Below are positions 25,957 through 33,991 of a DNA stretch of 37,277 bases, in pieces. The stretch comes from an uncultured Muribaculaceae bacterium. GTDB lineage: Bacteria; Bacteroidota; Bacteroidia; Bacteroidales; Muribaculaceae. The notes beneath the pieces were generated by a model. That model worked only from the letters and a program-made list of their open reading frames with translations. It ran no database searches and was not told the DNA's origin. Position 1 is the first letter of the stretch. The number at the start of each line of letters is the position of its first letter. A program made the translations under genes and the position numbers. The stretch lies in contig CALUMX010000030.1 in the NCBI GenBank assembly GCA_944321875.1, positions 1-37,277 of the forward strand. Reading direction: 5' to 3'.

Positions 25957-25988
25957 TTTGGTTGTGCGAATCAAATCCGCTATATTTG
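25957..25988 (+). promoter_or_regulatory. Promoter of the Crp/Fnr regulator gene
   Basis: TTTG (25957-25960) is followed after 20 bases by TATATTTG (25981-25988). Both elements match the Bacteroidota consensus exactly. A leader of about 30 bases follows before the ATG at 26027. Confidence 0.82.
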
Positions 25989-26026
25989 TGCTAAATAACA
26001 TAACTGTGTAGCAATCAGCTAAAGAA

Positions 26027-26728
26027 ATGATATCCAGAGAAGCTTTAGAAAAAGTAATAAAGGAGGACATGGTCGGAATTTGGAACGTCCTGACTCCGGA
26101 AGACAAGCGTGTTGTGATTGACAATTTTACCATTCACAACTTCAAGCGCAATCAAATTATATATGCGGAAAAAGAGACGCCGGAATACTTGTGGTGTCTG
26201 CTGAAGGGTAAGGTGAAGAAATTCAAGGAAGGTATTGGCGGACGTCAACAGATTATCCGCTTGATTCGTCCTATCCAGTATTTTGGACATCGTGCGTATT
26301 TCGCCAATGAGCCGTATGTCTCGGGTGCCATTGCGATGGAGCCGTCGGAAATCGGAGCTATTCCGATGACCGTCGTTTCGCAGCTCATCGACGGTAATCG
26401 CCAACTTGCTTGGTTCTTTATCCATGAGTTGTCGCACAATCTCGGCCGTTCGGATACGAAGATTGTCAACCTGACGCAGAAGCATATCCGTGGCCGTCTG
26501 GCTGAGGCTTTGGTGCTGCTTGTCGATAACTATGGCTTCGAGGACGATGGTGAAACGCTGAATATCTATATGTCGCGCGAGGACCTCGCAAATCTTTCCA
26601 ATATGACAACCTCCAACGCCATCCGTACGCTTTCAACTTTTGTCAACGAAAAGGTAATTGTGGTCGATGGTCGCAGAATCAAGATTGTCAACGAGGCGAT
26701 GCTTCGTAAAATCAGCAAATTCGGATAG
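26027..26728 (+). CDS. Crp/Fnr-family transcription regulator (Cur-like?)
   Basis: The 233-residue product has an N-terminal cyclic-nucleotide-binding-like domain (about 20-140; FKRNQIIYAEKETPEYLWCLLKGKVKKFKEG forms the strand-turn region), a dimer helix (about 145-170) and a C-terminal winged helix-turn-helix (IYMSREDLANLSNMTTSNAIRTLSTF as recognition region). No Fnr-type cysteine cluster is seen. Full length and domain order match the class that contains Cur (BT4338) of B. thetaiotaomicron, a regulator of carbon-starvation genes including fusA2. That equivalence is inference. It has its own promoter, and a DUF4924 gene follows after 5 bases. Confidence 0.9.
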   Translation: MISREALEKVIKEDMVGIWNVLTPEDKRVVIDNFTIHNFKRNQIIYAEKETPEYLWCLLKGKVKKFKEGIGGRQQIIRLIRPIQYFGHRAYFANEPYVSGAIAMEPSEIGAIPMTVVSQLIDGNRQLAWFFIHELSHNLGRSDTKIVNLTQKHIRGRLAEALVLLVDNYGFEDDGETLNIYMSREDLANLSNMTTSNAIRTLSTFVNEKVIVVDGRRIKIVNEAMLRKISKFG

Positions 26729-26733
26729 ACGGC

Positions 26734-27285
26734 ATGCTTACGGCTCGCAAATTGCGCGGTGAGAACATCGCGGAGTATCTGTTGTATATGTGGCAGGTGG
26801 AGGATATGCTCCGTGCCGCACATTTTGAAATATCGGTGGTGCGCAGTGCTATCATCGACGCTTACCCTGTCGGAGAGGCAGAGAAAGCGGAGATGGAGAA
26901 GTGGTATTCTGAGCTGATTGACATGATGCGCATCGAGGGAGTCATGGAGAAAGGCCATCTGCAGATTAACCGGAACGTGTTGATTCAGCTTACTGATTTG
27001 CATTTGCAGTTGCTTGCAAGTACGAAGTATCCGGAATACGGAGCAGAGTTTTACCGTACGTTGCCCTTTATCGTTGAGCTCCGAGCAAAATCGGGCGAGG
27101 AGAAGGCCGGCGAGCTGGAAACCTGTTTCAACGCTCTCTACGGAGTGTTGATGATGCGTCTGCAGGGTCGGGAAATCTCTGAGGACACGCAGAAGGCCAT
27201 GAAGCAAATCTCCCGGTTTGTGGCCATGCTGGCCTCGTTTTTCCGTAAGGACAAGGAAAAGCCTTTGTTTGAAAAGGAAGACTGA
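26734..27285 (+). CDS. DUF4924 family protein
   Basis: The 183-residue, mainly helical, soluble product starts LTARKLRGENIAEYLLYMWQVEDMLRAAHF, the DUF4924 pattern. Function is unknown. It follows the Crp/Fnr gene by 5 bases and is probably co-transcribed with it, which suggests but does not prove a link. Confidence 0.87.
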   Translation: MLTARKLRGENIAEYLLYMWQVEDMLRAAHFEISVVRSAIIDAYPVGEAEKAEMEKWYSELIDMMRIEGVMEKGHLQINRNVLIQLTDLHLQLLASTKYPEYGAEFYRTLPFIVELRAKSGEEKAGELETCFNALYGVLMMRLQGREISEDTQKAMKQISRFVAMLASFFRKDKEKPLFEKED

Positions 27286-27342
27286 TGCCGCTTTTCTCAT
27301 GAATGGACAATCAAGTAATTAAAATATATAATCTCTAAACAC

Positions 27343-28923
27343 GTGGCTATTTTAGAAGAAGAAATTGGAAAACGTCGCACGTTTGCCATTATCAGTCACC
27401 CGGACGCGGGTAAGACAACACTGACTGAGAAATTGTTGCTTTTCGGTGGTGCGATTCATGTGGCAGGTGCTGTAAAATCAAATAAAATCAAGAAAACCGC
27501 TACTTCCGACTGGATGGAAATTGAGAAGCAGCGTGGTATTTCCGTAGCGACATCCGTGATGGGATTCAACTACGGTGACTATAAAATCAATATCCTCGAT
27601 ACCCCCGGTCACCAGGACTTTGCGGAAGATACTTACCGTACGCTGACGGCGGTGGACAGCGTTATCATCGTTGTCGACGTGGCAAAGGGTGTGGAGCAGC
27701 AGACAAGAAAACTGATGGAGGTTTGCCGTATGCGCAAGACGCCGGTAATCATCTTCGTCAACAAGCTTGACCGCGAAGGTCGCGACCCTTTCGATATTCT
27801 GGATGAGTTGGAAAGCGAGCTGCACATTAAGGTACGTCCTTTGAGTTGGCCGATTAACATCGGAGCGCATTTCAAAGGTGTCTATAATATATATGAGAAT
27901 TCACTCGATTTGTTTACCCCCAACAAGCAGCGCGTCAGCGAGCGTGTGGAGATTTCAGACGTCAATGACCCGTTGGTGGATGAGAATGTGGGCAGTACCG
28001 ATGCGGAGCAACTGCGCACAGACTTGGAACTTATCGATGGTGTATACCCCGAATTTGACGAGCAGGAATATCTGAAAGGCCATGTTGCGCCTGTGTTCTT
28101 TGGTTCTGCGTTGAATACGTTTGGTGTCAAGGAGCTGCTTGACTGTTTTGTCAAGATTGCACCGTCACCGAAGCCTGTCATGGCAGAGGAACGCGAAGTG
28201 GTGCCTTCAGAGCCGAACTTTACGGGATTCGTGTTTAAGATTCATGCCAATATGGACCCGAACCACCGCAGTTGTATTGCCTTCGTCAAGGTTTGCTCCG
28301 GCAAGTTTGAGCGTAACGTCAACTATAAGCATGTGCGTTCGGGCAAGATGATGCGCTTTGCCGCTCCGACAGCGTTCATGGCTCAGAAGAAGTCAATCGT
28401 CGATGAGGCTTATCCAGGTGATATCGTGGGTATTCCTGATACCGGCAACTTCAAGATTGGCGATACGCTGACATCGGGTGAGGAATTGCATTTCAAGGGT
28501 CTGCCGAGCTTCTCTCCGGAGATGTTCAAGTATATCGAGAACACCGACCCGATGAAGACAAAACAGCTCAACAAGGGTATCGAGCAGTTGATGGACGAAG
28601 GTGTGGCACAGTTGTTTGTCAACCAGTTCAACGGCCGCAAGCTGATTGGAACCGTCGGTCAGTTGCAGTTTGAGGTTATCCAGTACCGTCTGCTCAACGA
28701 ATACGGCGCACAGTGCCGCTGGGAGCCGTTGAGCCTTTACAAGGCATGTTGGATTGAGAGCGATGACCCTGCGGCATTGGAGGCCTTCAAAAAGCGCAAG
28801 CATCAATTCATGGCGCTTGACCGTGAGGGTCGCGACGTATTCCTCGCCGATTCCAACTATGTGTTGACGATGGCGCAGTCCGACTTCCCAAAAATCAAGT
28901 TCCATTTCACATCGGAATTTTAG
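27343..28923 (+). CDS. prfC: Peptide chain release factor 3
   Basis: RF3 is the GTPase that removes RF1 or RF2 from the ribosome after peptide release. The 526-residue length is normal. G motifs are intact: SHPDAGKTT (18-26), [10 protein letters not shown] as switch I, DTPGH (86-90, with the catalytic His), NKLD (140-143). The C-terminal domain includes [20 protein letters not shown]. The start is GTG at 27343 ([10 protein letters not shown]); I see no in-frame ATG that fits better. It lies 57 bases after the DUF4924 gene, with no consensus promoter between. Confidence 0.97.
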   Translation: MAILEEEIGKRRTFAIISHPDAGKTTLTEKLLLFGGAIHVAGAVKSNKIKKTATSDWMEIEKQRGISVATSVMGFNYGDYKINILDTPGHQDFAEDTYRTLTAVDSVIIVVDVAKGVEQQTRKLMEVCRMRKTPVIIFVNKLDREGRDPFDILDELESELHIKVRPLSWPINIGAHFKGVYNIYENSLDLFTPNKQRVSERVEISDVNDPLVDENVGSTDAEQLRTDLELIDGVYPEFDEQEYLKGHVAPVFFGSALNTFGVKELLDCFVKIAPSPKPVMAEEREVVPSEPNFTGFVFKIHANMDPNHRSCIAFVKVCSGKFERNVNYKHVRSGKMMRFAAPTAFMAQKKSIVDEAYPGDIVGIPDTGNFKIGDTLTSGEELHFKGLPSFSPEMFKYIENTDPMKTKQLNKGIEQLMDEGVAQLFVNQFNGRKLIGTVGQLQFEVIQYRLLNEYGAQCRWEPLSLYKACWIESDDPAALEAFKKRKHQFMALDREGRDVFLADSNYVLTMAQSDFPKIKFHFTSEF

Positions 28924-28943
28924 ATAGATTTATAACATATTCA

Positions 28944-30032
28944 ATGACTCGGATTGTAAGAAAAGGGTTGTTGCTGGCAGCGGTGTCACTGCTGTTTGCC
29001 GCTACGGAGGCTCTTGCCTGTACGTCGGCAATTGTCAGCGGACGGCTGACCGACAGTGGACGGCCAATGTTGTGGAAGCACCGCGACGCAAGCGACCTGA
29101 ACAATAAAGTAGAACGTGTGACGGAGGTGGGCAAGCTCTCCTTCGTCGCATTGTTTAACAGCACTGACCCAAAATGCGAGCAGGCCTGGATTGGAATGAA
29201 CGAGGCCGGCTTTGCGATAATGAATACCGCCAGCTATAATCTGAAAGCGGATACGGTGCGGGAGATGGACCATGAGGGATATCTGATGTACCGTGCGCTC
29301 GGCCAGTGCCGTACGCTTGGCGATTTTGAGCGACTGCTTGATTCGCTTCCGAAACCGCTGAGAGTAGAGGCTAACTTCGGTGTGATTGACGCTTATGGCG
29401 GTGCTGCTTATTTCGAGACCGACAACTGGTCATTCCGCAGGTTTGATGTGGACGATACGGCTGAAGGCTATATTGTGCGCACCAACTACAGCCATTCCGG
29501 GCAGAAGGACGGAGGCTACGGCTATGTTCGCGAGCAGAATGCGCTGACGCTGCTGGAGCCTTATGTAAAGTCGCATACTGTTTCGCCGGAAGTGTTTACG
29601 GAAGAGTTGTCACGCTCTTTCTATCATTCGGTCGTAGGCCGTGATTTTGAGAAGGGAGCTGACGATTGGACAATGGACATTGACTTTATTCCCCGTTACG
29701 ACTCTTCGGCATCGGTGGTGATAGAGGGTGTGCGGAGTCCTGAGGAGGCTGGCAGCATGGTGATGTGGACCGTTTTGGGCTATCCGCCTTGTGGAACTGT
29801 AGTACCGGTGACGCTCGACAATGTTCCTGCCGAGGTCCGTGCTTCTACGGGAGGAAACTCGCTGGCAGTGCTGGAGGCCAATGAATTGAAGCGAGAGGTG
29901 TTCCCGCGTACGTTCGACAGAGGTTACCGTTATATCTATCTGCGTGCGCTCTTTAATGAGGAGGGGACCGGAATCAGTCAGCGGCTGGAACGCAAAAACA
30001 GAGAATTATACAAAAAGTATAGAAATAAATAA
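28944..30032 (+). CDS. Secreted Ntn-type amidohydrolase, C45/choloylglycine-hydrolase-like
   Basis: The 362-residue product has a signal peptide ending in ALA at residue 25, so Cys26 becomes the first residue of the mature protein: CTSAIVSGRLT. This matches Ntn hydrolases of the acyltransferase/amidase type (isopenicillin-N acyltransferase, bile-salt hydrolase and penicillin-V acylase relatives), in which an N-terminal Cys is the nucleophile. Family-like features downstream are WKHRDASD, GMNEAGFAIMNTASYN and IVRTNYSHSG. Position -3 is Ala, not Leu, so it is not an evident lipobox. The substrate is unknown. It starts 20 bases after prfC and 15 before the DUF486 gene. Confidence 0.82.
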   Translation: MTRIVRKGLLLAAVSLLFAATEALACTSAIVSGRLTDSGRPMLWKHRDASDLNNKVERVTEVGKLSFVALFNSTDPKCEQAWIGMNEAGFAIMNTASYNLKADTVREMDHEGYLMYRALGQCRTLGDFERLLDSLPKPLRVEANFGVIDAYGGAAYFETDNWSFRRFDVDDTAEGYIVRTNYSHSGQKDGGYGYVREQNALTLLEPYVKSHTVSPEVFTEELSRSFYHSVVGRDFEKGADDWTMDIDFIPRYDSSASVVIEGVRSPEEAGSMVMWTVLGYPPCGTVVPVTLDNVPAEVRASTGGNSLAVLEANELKREVFPRTFDRGYRYIYLRALFNEEGTGISQRLERKNRELYKKYRNK

Positions 30033-30047
30033 TAAAAACAAATTCAG

Positions 30048-30431
30048 ATGAATGCATCGATATTGACCATTGTCATGCTGGTTATCTCCAACGTGTTTAT
30101 GACGCTGGCATGGTACGGGCATTTGCGGTTGGCAGAGATGGGAGTGTCAAAAAACTGGCCGCTTTATGTTGTGATTTTGTTCTCTTGGGGTATCGCTTTG
30201 GCGGAATATGCCTTTCAGGTGCCGGCCAACCGTATCGGTTACGTCGGTAACGGCGGTCCGTTCACATTGGTGCAGCTTAAGGTGATGCAGGAGGCGATTA
30301 CGCTGATTGTGTTCACGCTTGTCGCTACATTTATGTTCCAGGGACAGGCTTTGCGCTGGAACCACCTGGTAGCCTTCCTGCTGTTGGTAGGAGCGGTCTA
30401 TTTCTCGTTTCTTGACACATCGAAATCATAA
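30048..30431 (+). CDS. DUF486 (DMT-family) membrane protein
   Basis: The 127-residue product has four hydrophobic segments (about 5-25, 38-58, 80-97, 104-120) and a family-like middle, EYAFQVPANRIGYV, in the short single-repeat DMT-type arrangement. Such proteins may be small transporters; no substrate is known. It lies between the amidohydrolase gene (15 bases) and a small membrane protein (6 bases). Confidence 0.87.
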   Translation: MNASILTIVMLVISNVFMTLAWYGHLRLAEMGVSKNWPLYVVILFSWGIALAEYAFQVPANRIGYVGNGGPFTLVQLKVMQEAITLIVFTLVATFMFQGQALRWNHLVAFLLLVGAVYFSFLDTSKS

Positions 30432-30437
30432 GGGGCT

Positions 30438-30944
30438 ATGAAGGCGGTTGAAACGCAAACCTATAAATTGACGGCCGGTCACTATATGAACCGGATGTTC
30501 CGCATGTACCTGGCAGACAAGTGGTGGATTTTGCTTGTTATTGTTGCGCCGTTTATCGGCTTGTCGTTCATCAACCTGAACTTCATTTATGTCGCTCTGA
30601 TTGTCGTATTTCTTGTTTTGCCGATGCTGTCCTTTTTCGTGTGGTTTTCCTATGCCTTCGATACGGAGTGTCTGTCTGCCATCCGTAAGGGTACGATGCG
30701 GGTGGATGAGGATGGGCTGACTCGTTTTTTTATGGACGGTGACGGAAACTGCACGGGAGAAAGACGGTATCAGTGGGATGAATTTGACGAATTTGAAGTT
30801 GTCTCCGGCGAAATTGTGCTGTATTACCGTACGAAGCGCTACGCCTTTCAAGTCATTCCGGTTGATTCTTTCGAAAATCGCGAAAATAAGGAGTTGGCTA
30901 TATCTTTGATTTCAAAAGGTATAGGTGTTGAGGAGGAATATTAG
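30438..30944 (+). CDS. Small membrane protein of unknown function
   Basis: The 168-residue product has two adjacent hydrophobic helices (about 30-50 and 52-75) after a short N-terminal segment, then a cytoplasm-like beta-rich C-terminal half (RVDEDGLTRFFMDGDGNCTG, EIVLYYRTKRYAFQVIP). This layout resembles YcxB-like proteins, without a confident match. The AGGGGC just before the ATG at 30438 is a better ribosome binding site than most here. It ends the run that starts at prfC. Confidence 0.75.
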   Translation: MKAVETQTYKLTAGHYMNRMFRMYLADKWWILLVIVAPFIGLSFINLNFIYVALIVVFLVLPMLSFFVWFSYAFDTECLSAIRKGTMRVDEDGLTRFFMDGDGNCTGERRYQWDEFDEFEVVSGEIVLYYRTKRYAFQVIPVDSFENRENKELAISLISKGIGVEEEY

Positions 30945-30976
30945 CGCAAAAATGTTGCAAAAAAGTTGTCGAAAAA

Positions 30977-31008
30977 CTTGCACAGTTCAACAATATGCTA
31001 TACCTTTG
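30977..31008 (+). promoter_or_regulatory. tRNA-Cys promoter
   Basis: CTTG (30977-30980, one mismatch) is followed after 20 bases by TACCTTTG (31001-31008), 22 bases before the tRNA. Confidence 0.7.
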
Positions 31009-31030
31009 CAATCGCAAATGAGAAACAAAC

Positions 31031-31105
31031 GGTTCCATGGATGAGTGGCTTAGTCAGCGGTCTGCAAAACCGTGCACGGCGGTTCGAATCCGCCTGGAAC
31101 CTCCA
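31031..31105 (+). tRNA. tRNA-Cys (anticodon GCA)
   Basis: The acceptor stem GGTTCCA pairs with TGGAACC, discriminator T, and CCA is encoded (31103-31105). The anticodon loop CTGCAAA contains GCA, for cysteine. GGTTCGAATCC provides the T arm. It has its own promoter and terminator. Confidence 0.97.
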
Positions 31106-31111
31106 GTCAGA

Positions 31112-31141
31112 AGTCCTCGACAATAGTCGGGGACTTTTTTA
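31112..31141 (+). terminator. tRNA-Cys terminator
   Basis: AGTCCTCGAC (31112-31121) pairs with GTCGGGGACT (31126-31135), with one G-U pair and loop AATA, followed by T residues. Confidence 0.92.
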
Positions 31142-31164
31142 TTTATATCTCCTGTGAGAAGATA

Positions 31165-31215
31165 GAAAAAACAGGCGGGCCGAACACTTCATCAAGTGTT
31201 CGGCCCGCCGTTTAT
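31165..31215 (-). terminator. holA terminator, possibly bidirectional
   Basis: A perfect 16-base-pair stem (31174-31189 with 31194-31209, loop CATC) is followed on the minus strand by TGTTTTTTC. It lies 23 bases beyond the holA stop. On the plus strand GTTTATTT follows. Confidence 0.92.
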
Positions 31216-31232
31216 TTGGAATGTCTACGATG

Positions 31233-32285
31233 TCAGAGGTTGAAGAGTTTGAAGATGAGTTCTTCGAGAAGGTCGTACTCGTTGCGTGACGAGCCGATGC
31301 CTTTGCTGCGGGTGTCAAACTCGCGGATGGCTACGATGGCTTGGAGAGTCTGACGGGCGTTGAAATTGCGCATGCCGGTGCGGTAATCACGCAAGGCGTA
31401 AGATGTTTTCATTCGCAGGGCCTCCATCAGGACGTTGTCATTGTCGCGGTCCTGGGTGTAATAGGCAATCAGCAGATTGGCAAAGAAGTTGAACAGTACG
31501 GTCGTCGTGATAACCGTTGGGTTTTTTTTCGGGCTGTTTCGGAAATAGCGGATGATTTTAAACGTTTTTGCTACATTGCGCTGGGCTACGGCGGCAATCA
31601 GCTCAAAATTGTTGTATTCCTTGCTGATGCCAACGTTTTCTTCCACCATCTCCGGAGTTATGGCGGCACCGTTGGGGGCAATCATTTTCAGTTTGTCCAC
31701 TTCCTTGGCGAGTAGCGACATGTCTGTACCGATATTCTCAACGAGCATGGCCAGCGCCTTCTCCTGTATGCGGCAGCCGATGCTTTGGGCGTATTCGGCA
31801 ACGGCAGGGGTAATGTTGTAGTCGCGGAACGGCTGTGATTCAAAAACAGTGCCTACCGGTTTGCCCTCGAAATTGGTGGCTAACGCCTTCGTGAGCGGCG
31901 CCGACTTGAGAGAACCGCCTTTGTAGCAGATGACGAGTACGGTGGTCGGAGTCGGGTTGAGCGCGTATTTCTGCAACAATTCCCAACTGTTCTGCTTTTG
32001 AGTTTTCAAAGCCTGAGCCTCACGAAGGATAATGACTTGGCGGTCGGCCATCATCGGATAGCGGCGGCAGTCAAGGAGCACGTCGGAAAGCGTTACGTCG
32101 CTTCCGTAGCAGACGGTGAGGTTGAAGTCGCGCTCCTCTTCCGAGAGAGCATAGCGCATCACCATATCCGAAAGTCGGTCGATGTAGAATGCCTCTTCGC
32201 CCATCAACAGGTAGATGGGTGAAAACTGCTTCTTCCGGATGGATTCCTCAATCTGTTGTCGTGTCAGTCCTGCTTTTTTTGCCAT
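31233..32285 (-). CDS. holA: DNA polymerase III subunit delta
   Basis: HolA opens the sliding clamp in the clamp-loader complex. The ATG at 32285 (MAKKAGLTRQQIEESIRKKQ) gives 350 residues, a normal length. Family-like segments are FSPIYLLMGEEAFYIDRL near the N-terminus, DRQVIILREAQALK, and the C-terminal helical domain. The frame stays open upstream to 32528, but that part is in the divergent gene and its peptide has no family features. The start regions of holA and the nuclease-domain gene are 67 bases apart. Confidence 0.94.
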   Translation of the reverse strand: MAKKAGLTRQQIEESIRKKQFSPIYLLMGEEAFYIDRLSDMVMRYALSEEERDFNLTVCYGSDVTLSDVLLDCRRYPMMADRQVIILREAQALKTQKQNSWELLQKYALNPTPTTVLVICYKGGSLKSAPLTKALATNFEGKPVGTVFESQPFRDYNITPAVAEYAQSIGCRIQEKALAMLVENIGTDMSLLAKEVDKLKMIAPNGAAITPEMVEENVGISKEYNNFELIAAVAQRNVAKTFKIIRYFRNSPKKNPTVITTTVLFNFFANLLIAYYTQDRDNDNVLMEALRMKTSYALRDYRTGMRNFNARQTLQAIVAIREFDTRSKGIGSSRNEYDLLEELIFKLFNL

Positions 32286-32313
32286 ATTATTTTGTGAGAA
32301 TCTGGATTTCGTG

Positions 32314-32323
32314 GTAAATTTAC
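32314..32323. promoter_or_regulatory. Palindrome GTAAATTTAC in the holA/nuclease-domain divergent region
   Basis: A 10-base palindrome reads TAAATTTA on both strands, close to the TAnnTTTG -7 consensus apart from the last base. It lies about 30 bases from both starts and could serve both directions or be a weak operator. Confidence 0.35.
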
Positions 32324-32352
32324 ATAAAATCACCGAAAATAGCGGTCGCAGT

Positions 32353-32799
32353 ATGGAACTAAATTCACCTAACGATAAATTCAAAATCAAGGAAACGGAA
32401 AAAGGGCGGGTCATTTTTGACTGTCTGCGCATGAAGTATGTGCCCCTGACGCCTGAGGAGGGGGTGAGGCAATGGTTTGTCAGATACCTGATTGACGAGT
32501 TGAAATATCCGCAGGCGCTCATGAACAATGAAATCGGTATCGTTCAGAATGGAATCAAAAGGCGGTGTGACACGGTTGTGTTCGACCGTACGGGTAGTCC
32601 GCTGATGATTGTTGAATACAAGGCTCCTGAAGTGAAGATTACGCAGAAGGTATTCGACCAGATTTACCGTTACAATACGGTGTTGAGGGCCGGCTATCTT
32701 GTGGTGAGCAATGGCGGTGCGTGCTATTGTGCTAAGATTGACTATGAGAAGGGAACGTATGCTTTTCTGAAGTCGGTCCCTCCGTATGAGGCGTTGTAG
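32353..32799 (+). CDS. Stand-alone HsdR-N-type PD-(D/E)XK nuclease domain protein
   Basis: The 148-residue product from the ATG at 32353 resembles the N-terminal domain of type I restriction HsdR (HSDR_N_2) but has no helicase, methylase or specificity partner nearby. Motif positions are intact: Glu60, Asp73 (KRRCDTVVFD), Glu88-x-Lys90 (MIVEYKAPE), and Gln103 in KVFDQIYRYN. Such small proteins are common in Bacteroidota; their role is unsettled and may not be defence. It is divergent from holA. Confidence 0.87.
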   Translation: MELNSPNDKFKIKETEKGRVIFDCLRMKYVPLTPEEGVRQWFVRYLIDELKYPQALMNNEIGIVQNGIKRRCDTVVFDRTGSPLMIVEYKAPEVKITQKVFDQIYRYNTVLRAGYLVVSNGGACYCAKIDYEKGTYAFLKSVPPYEAL

Positions 32800-32833
32800 G
32801 TGGAAAATATTTTAAGGTATCGGTTGCATCTCG

Positions 32834-32875
32834 GCAATAATAAAACTTAAAACTTCGTTTTGGTTTTATTATTGC
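32834..32875. repeat. Long AT-rich palindrome upstream of the ABC importer
   Basis: GCAATAATAAAAC (32834-32846) pairs perfectly with GTTTTATTATTGC (32863-32875). Inside, AAAAC (32849-32853) pairs with GTTTT (32857-32861), with TT and G bulges. It lies 13 bases before the importer's -7 box. It may be an operator, or a weak terminator for the nuclease-domain gene that ends 34 bases before it. Confidence 0.7.
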
Positions 32876-32888
32876 ACTCGATTTGCAC

Positions 32889-32896
32889 TATATTTG
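32889..32896 (+). promoter_or_regulatory. ABC importer promoter -7 box
   Basis: TATATTTG is a full -7 match only 6 bases before the ATG at 32903, so the transcript could be nearly leaderless. The -33 region is within the palindrome and only weakly matches (TTTA at 32865). Confidence 0.5.
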
Positions 32897-32902
32897 CACA
32901 TT

Positions 32903-33985
32903 ATGAAAAAGATATTCGTTTTTCTTACGTTATTTCTGGTTTTGACTTCTTGCTCACAGCAGGCAGCCGTCAATGATGATATGCTCCGCATTGAAAAGGC
33001 GGAGGGATACACTCACGTTACGGTCATGAATCCCTGGCGCAAAGGGGAGGTGCTGCAATCGTATGTCTTGGTGGATAAGAATAAGGAGCTGCCGTCTTCG
33101 TTGCCCGACGGGGTGGTGGTGCGTACACCCTTGCAGAAGGCTTTGGTGTATAGTGAGGTGCATGCCACTCCGATTGCCGAGTTGGGGTGTGTGAACGCCA
33201 TCGGCAGCGTATGCGACGCTCAGTATTTTAAGACTCCGGAAATCGTGGAGGGCTTGAAGACCGGGAAGGTGGTGGATTGTGGTACGGTAACGGCTCCGCT
33301 GGTGGAACGCATTGTCAGTGCGTCGCCTGATGCCATTATCCTGTCTCCGATGGAAAACACCGGACATGGCGCTATCGAACGGTTGGGGGTGCCGATTATC
33401 GAAATGGCCGACTATATGGAGTCGTCGCCGTTGGAACGGGCTCGTTGGATTGAGTTTCTCGGTCTGCTTTTTGGAAAGGAAGCAGAGGCAGAGGCTATCT
33501 ATCAGCGCGTAGAAACGGAATACAATGATTTGAAATCCAAAGTCGCTGATGTGAAAGAGCGGCCGGTGGTGCTGTCGGAAACAGTGATGAGCGGCGTTTG
33601 GTATGTCCCGGGTGGACAAAGCTATCGTGCCAATCTGTTCCGTGATGCCGGTGCTGAGTTCCCCTGGAGTGACGATGCGTCTACCGGTTCGCTGGCTCTC
33701 GATTTTCCGCAGGTGCTTGACAGGGCACAGAATGCTGACTGCTGGCTGGTAACGGTATGGGGTTATGACTTGACGCGCAAATCCATGTTGGGACTGTATG
33801 CGCACAACGATAAGTTCAAGGCTTTCCAGGAAGGGAATGTCTATTATGTCAATTCTGCTGTTTCCCGGCTGTTTGAGGAGACGCCTTTCCATCCGGAACG
33901 GTTGCTGAAGGAATACATCAAGCTCTTCCATCCGGAGTTGCTCCCGGACTATCAGTTGGTTTACTATAAGAAGATGGGAGAGTAG
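32903..33985 (+). CDS. ABC importer substrate-binding lipoprotein (siderophore/haem/cobalamin class)
   Basis: The 360-residue product (ATG at 32903, MKKIFVFLTLFLVLTSC) has a lipoprotein signal with lipobox LTSC (Cys17). The mature part is a class III periplasmic-binding fold typical of FecB/FhuD/BtuF proteins: ERIVSASPDAIILSP, VPIIEMADYMESSPLERARWIEFLG with the long backbone helix, then the second lobe. The permease gene starts 6 bases after its stop. Whether the cargo is a siderophore, haem or a corrinoid cannot be told; no cobalamin riboswitch is seen upstream. Confidence 0.92.
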   Translation: MKKIFVFLTLFLVLTSCSQQAAVNDDMLRIEKAEGYTHVTVMNPWRKGEVLQSYVLVDKNKELPSSLPDGVVVRTPLQKALVYSEVHATPIAELGCVNAIGSVCDAQYFKTPEIVEGLKTGKVVDCGTVTAPLVERIVSASPDAIILSPMENTGHGAIERLGVPIIEMADYMESSPLERARWIEFLGLLFGKEAEAEAIYQRVETEYNDLKSKVADVKERPVVLSETVMSGVWYVPGGQSYRANLFRDAGAEFPWSDDASTGSLALDFPQVLDRAQNADCWLVTVWGYDLTRKSMLGLYAHNDKFKAFQEGNVYYVNSAVSRLFEETPFHPERLLKEYIKLFHPELLPDYQLVYYKKMGE

Positions 33986-33991
33986 AAGGCG

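Noticed and set aside
31031..31105. tRNA-Cys as an integration (attachment) site
   Set aside because: No integrase gene and no second copy of the tRNA 3' end were noticed nearby; the flanks are ordinary operons.
32286..32528. N-terminal extension of holA by 81 residues
   Set aside because: The added peptide is antisense to the nuclease-domain gene; the ATG at 32285 gives the family's normal N-terminus.
32800..32902. Cobalamin riboswitch upstream of the ABC importer
   Set aside because: The gap is about 100 bases and shows no B12-box-like conserved core; only the AT-rich palindrome is present.
32954..33931. Minus-strand frame of 325 residues over the substrate-binding protein
   Set aside because: Antisense shadow; the plus frame has a lipoprotein signal and the correct operon spacing.
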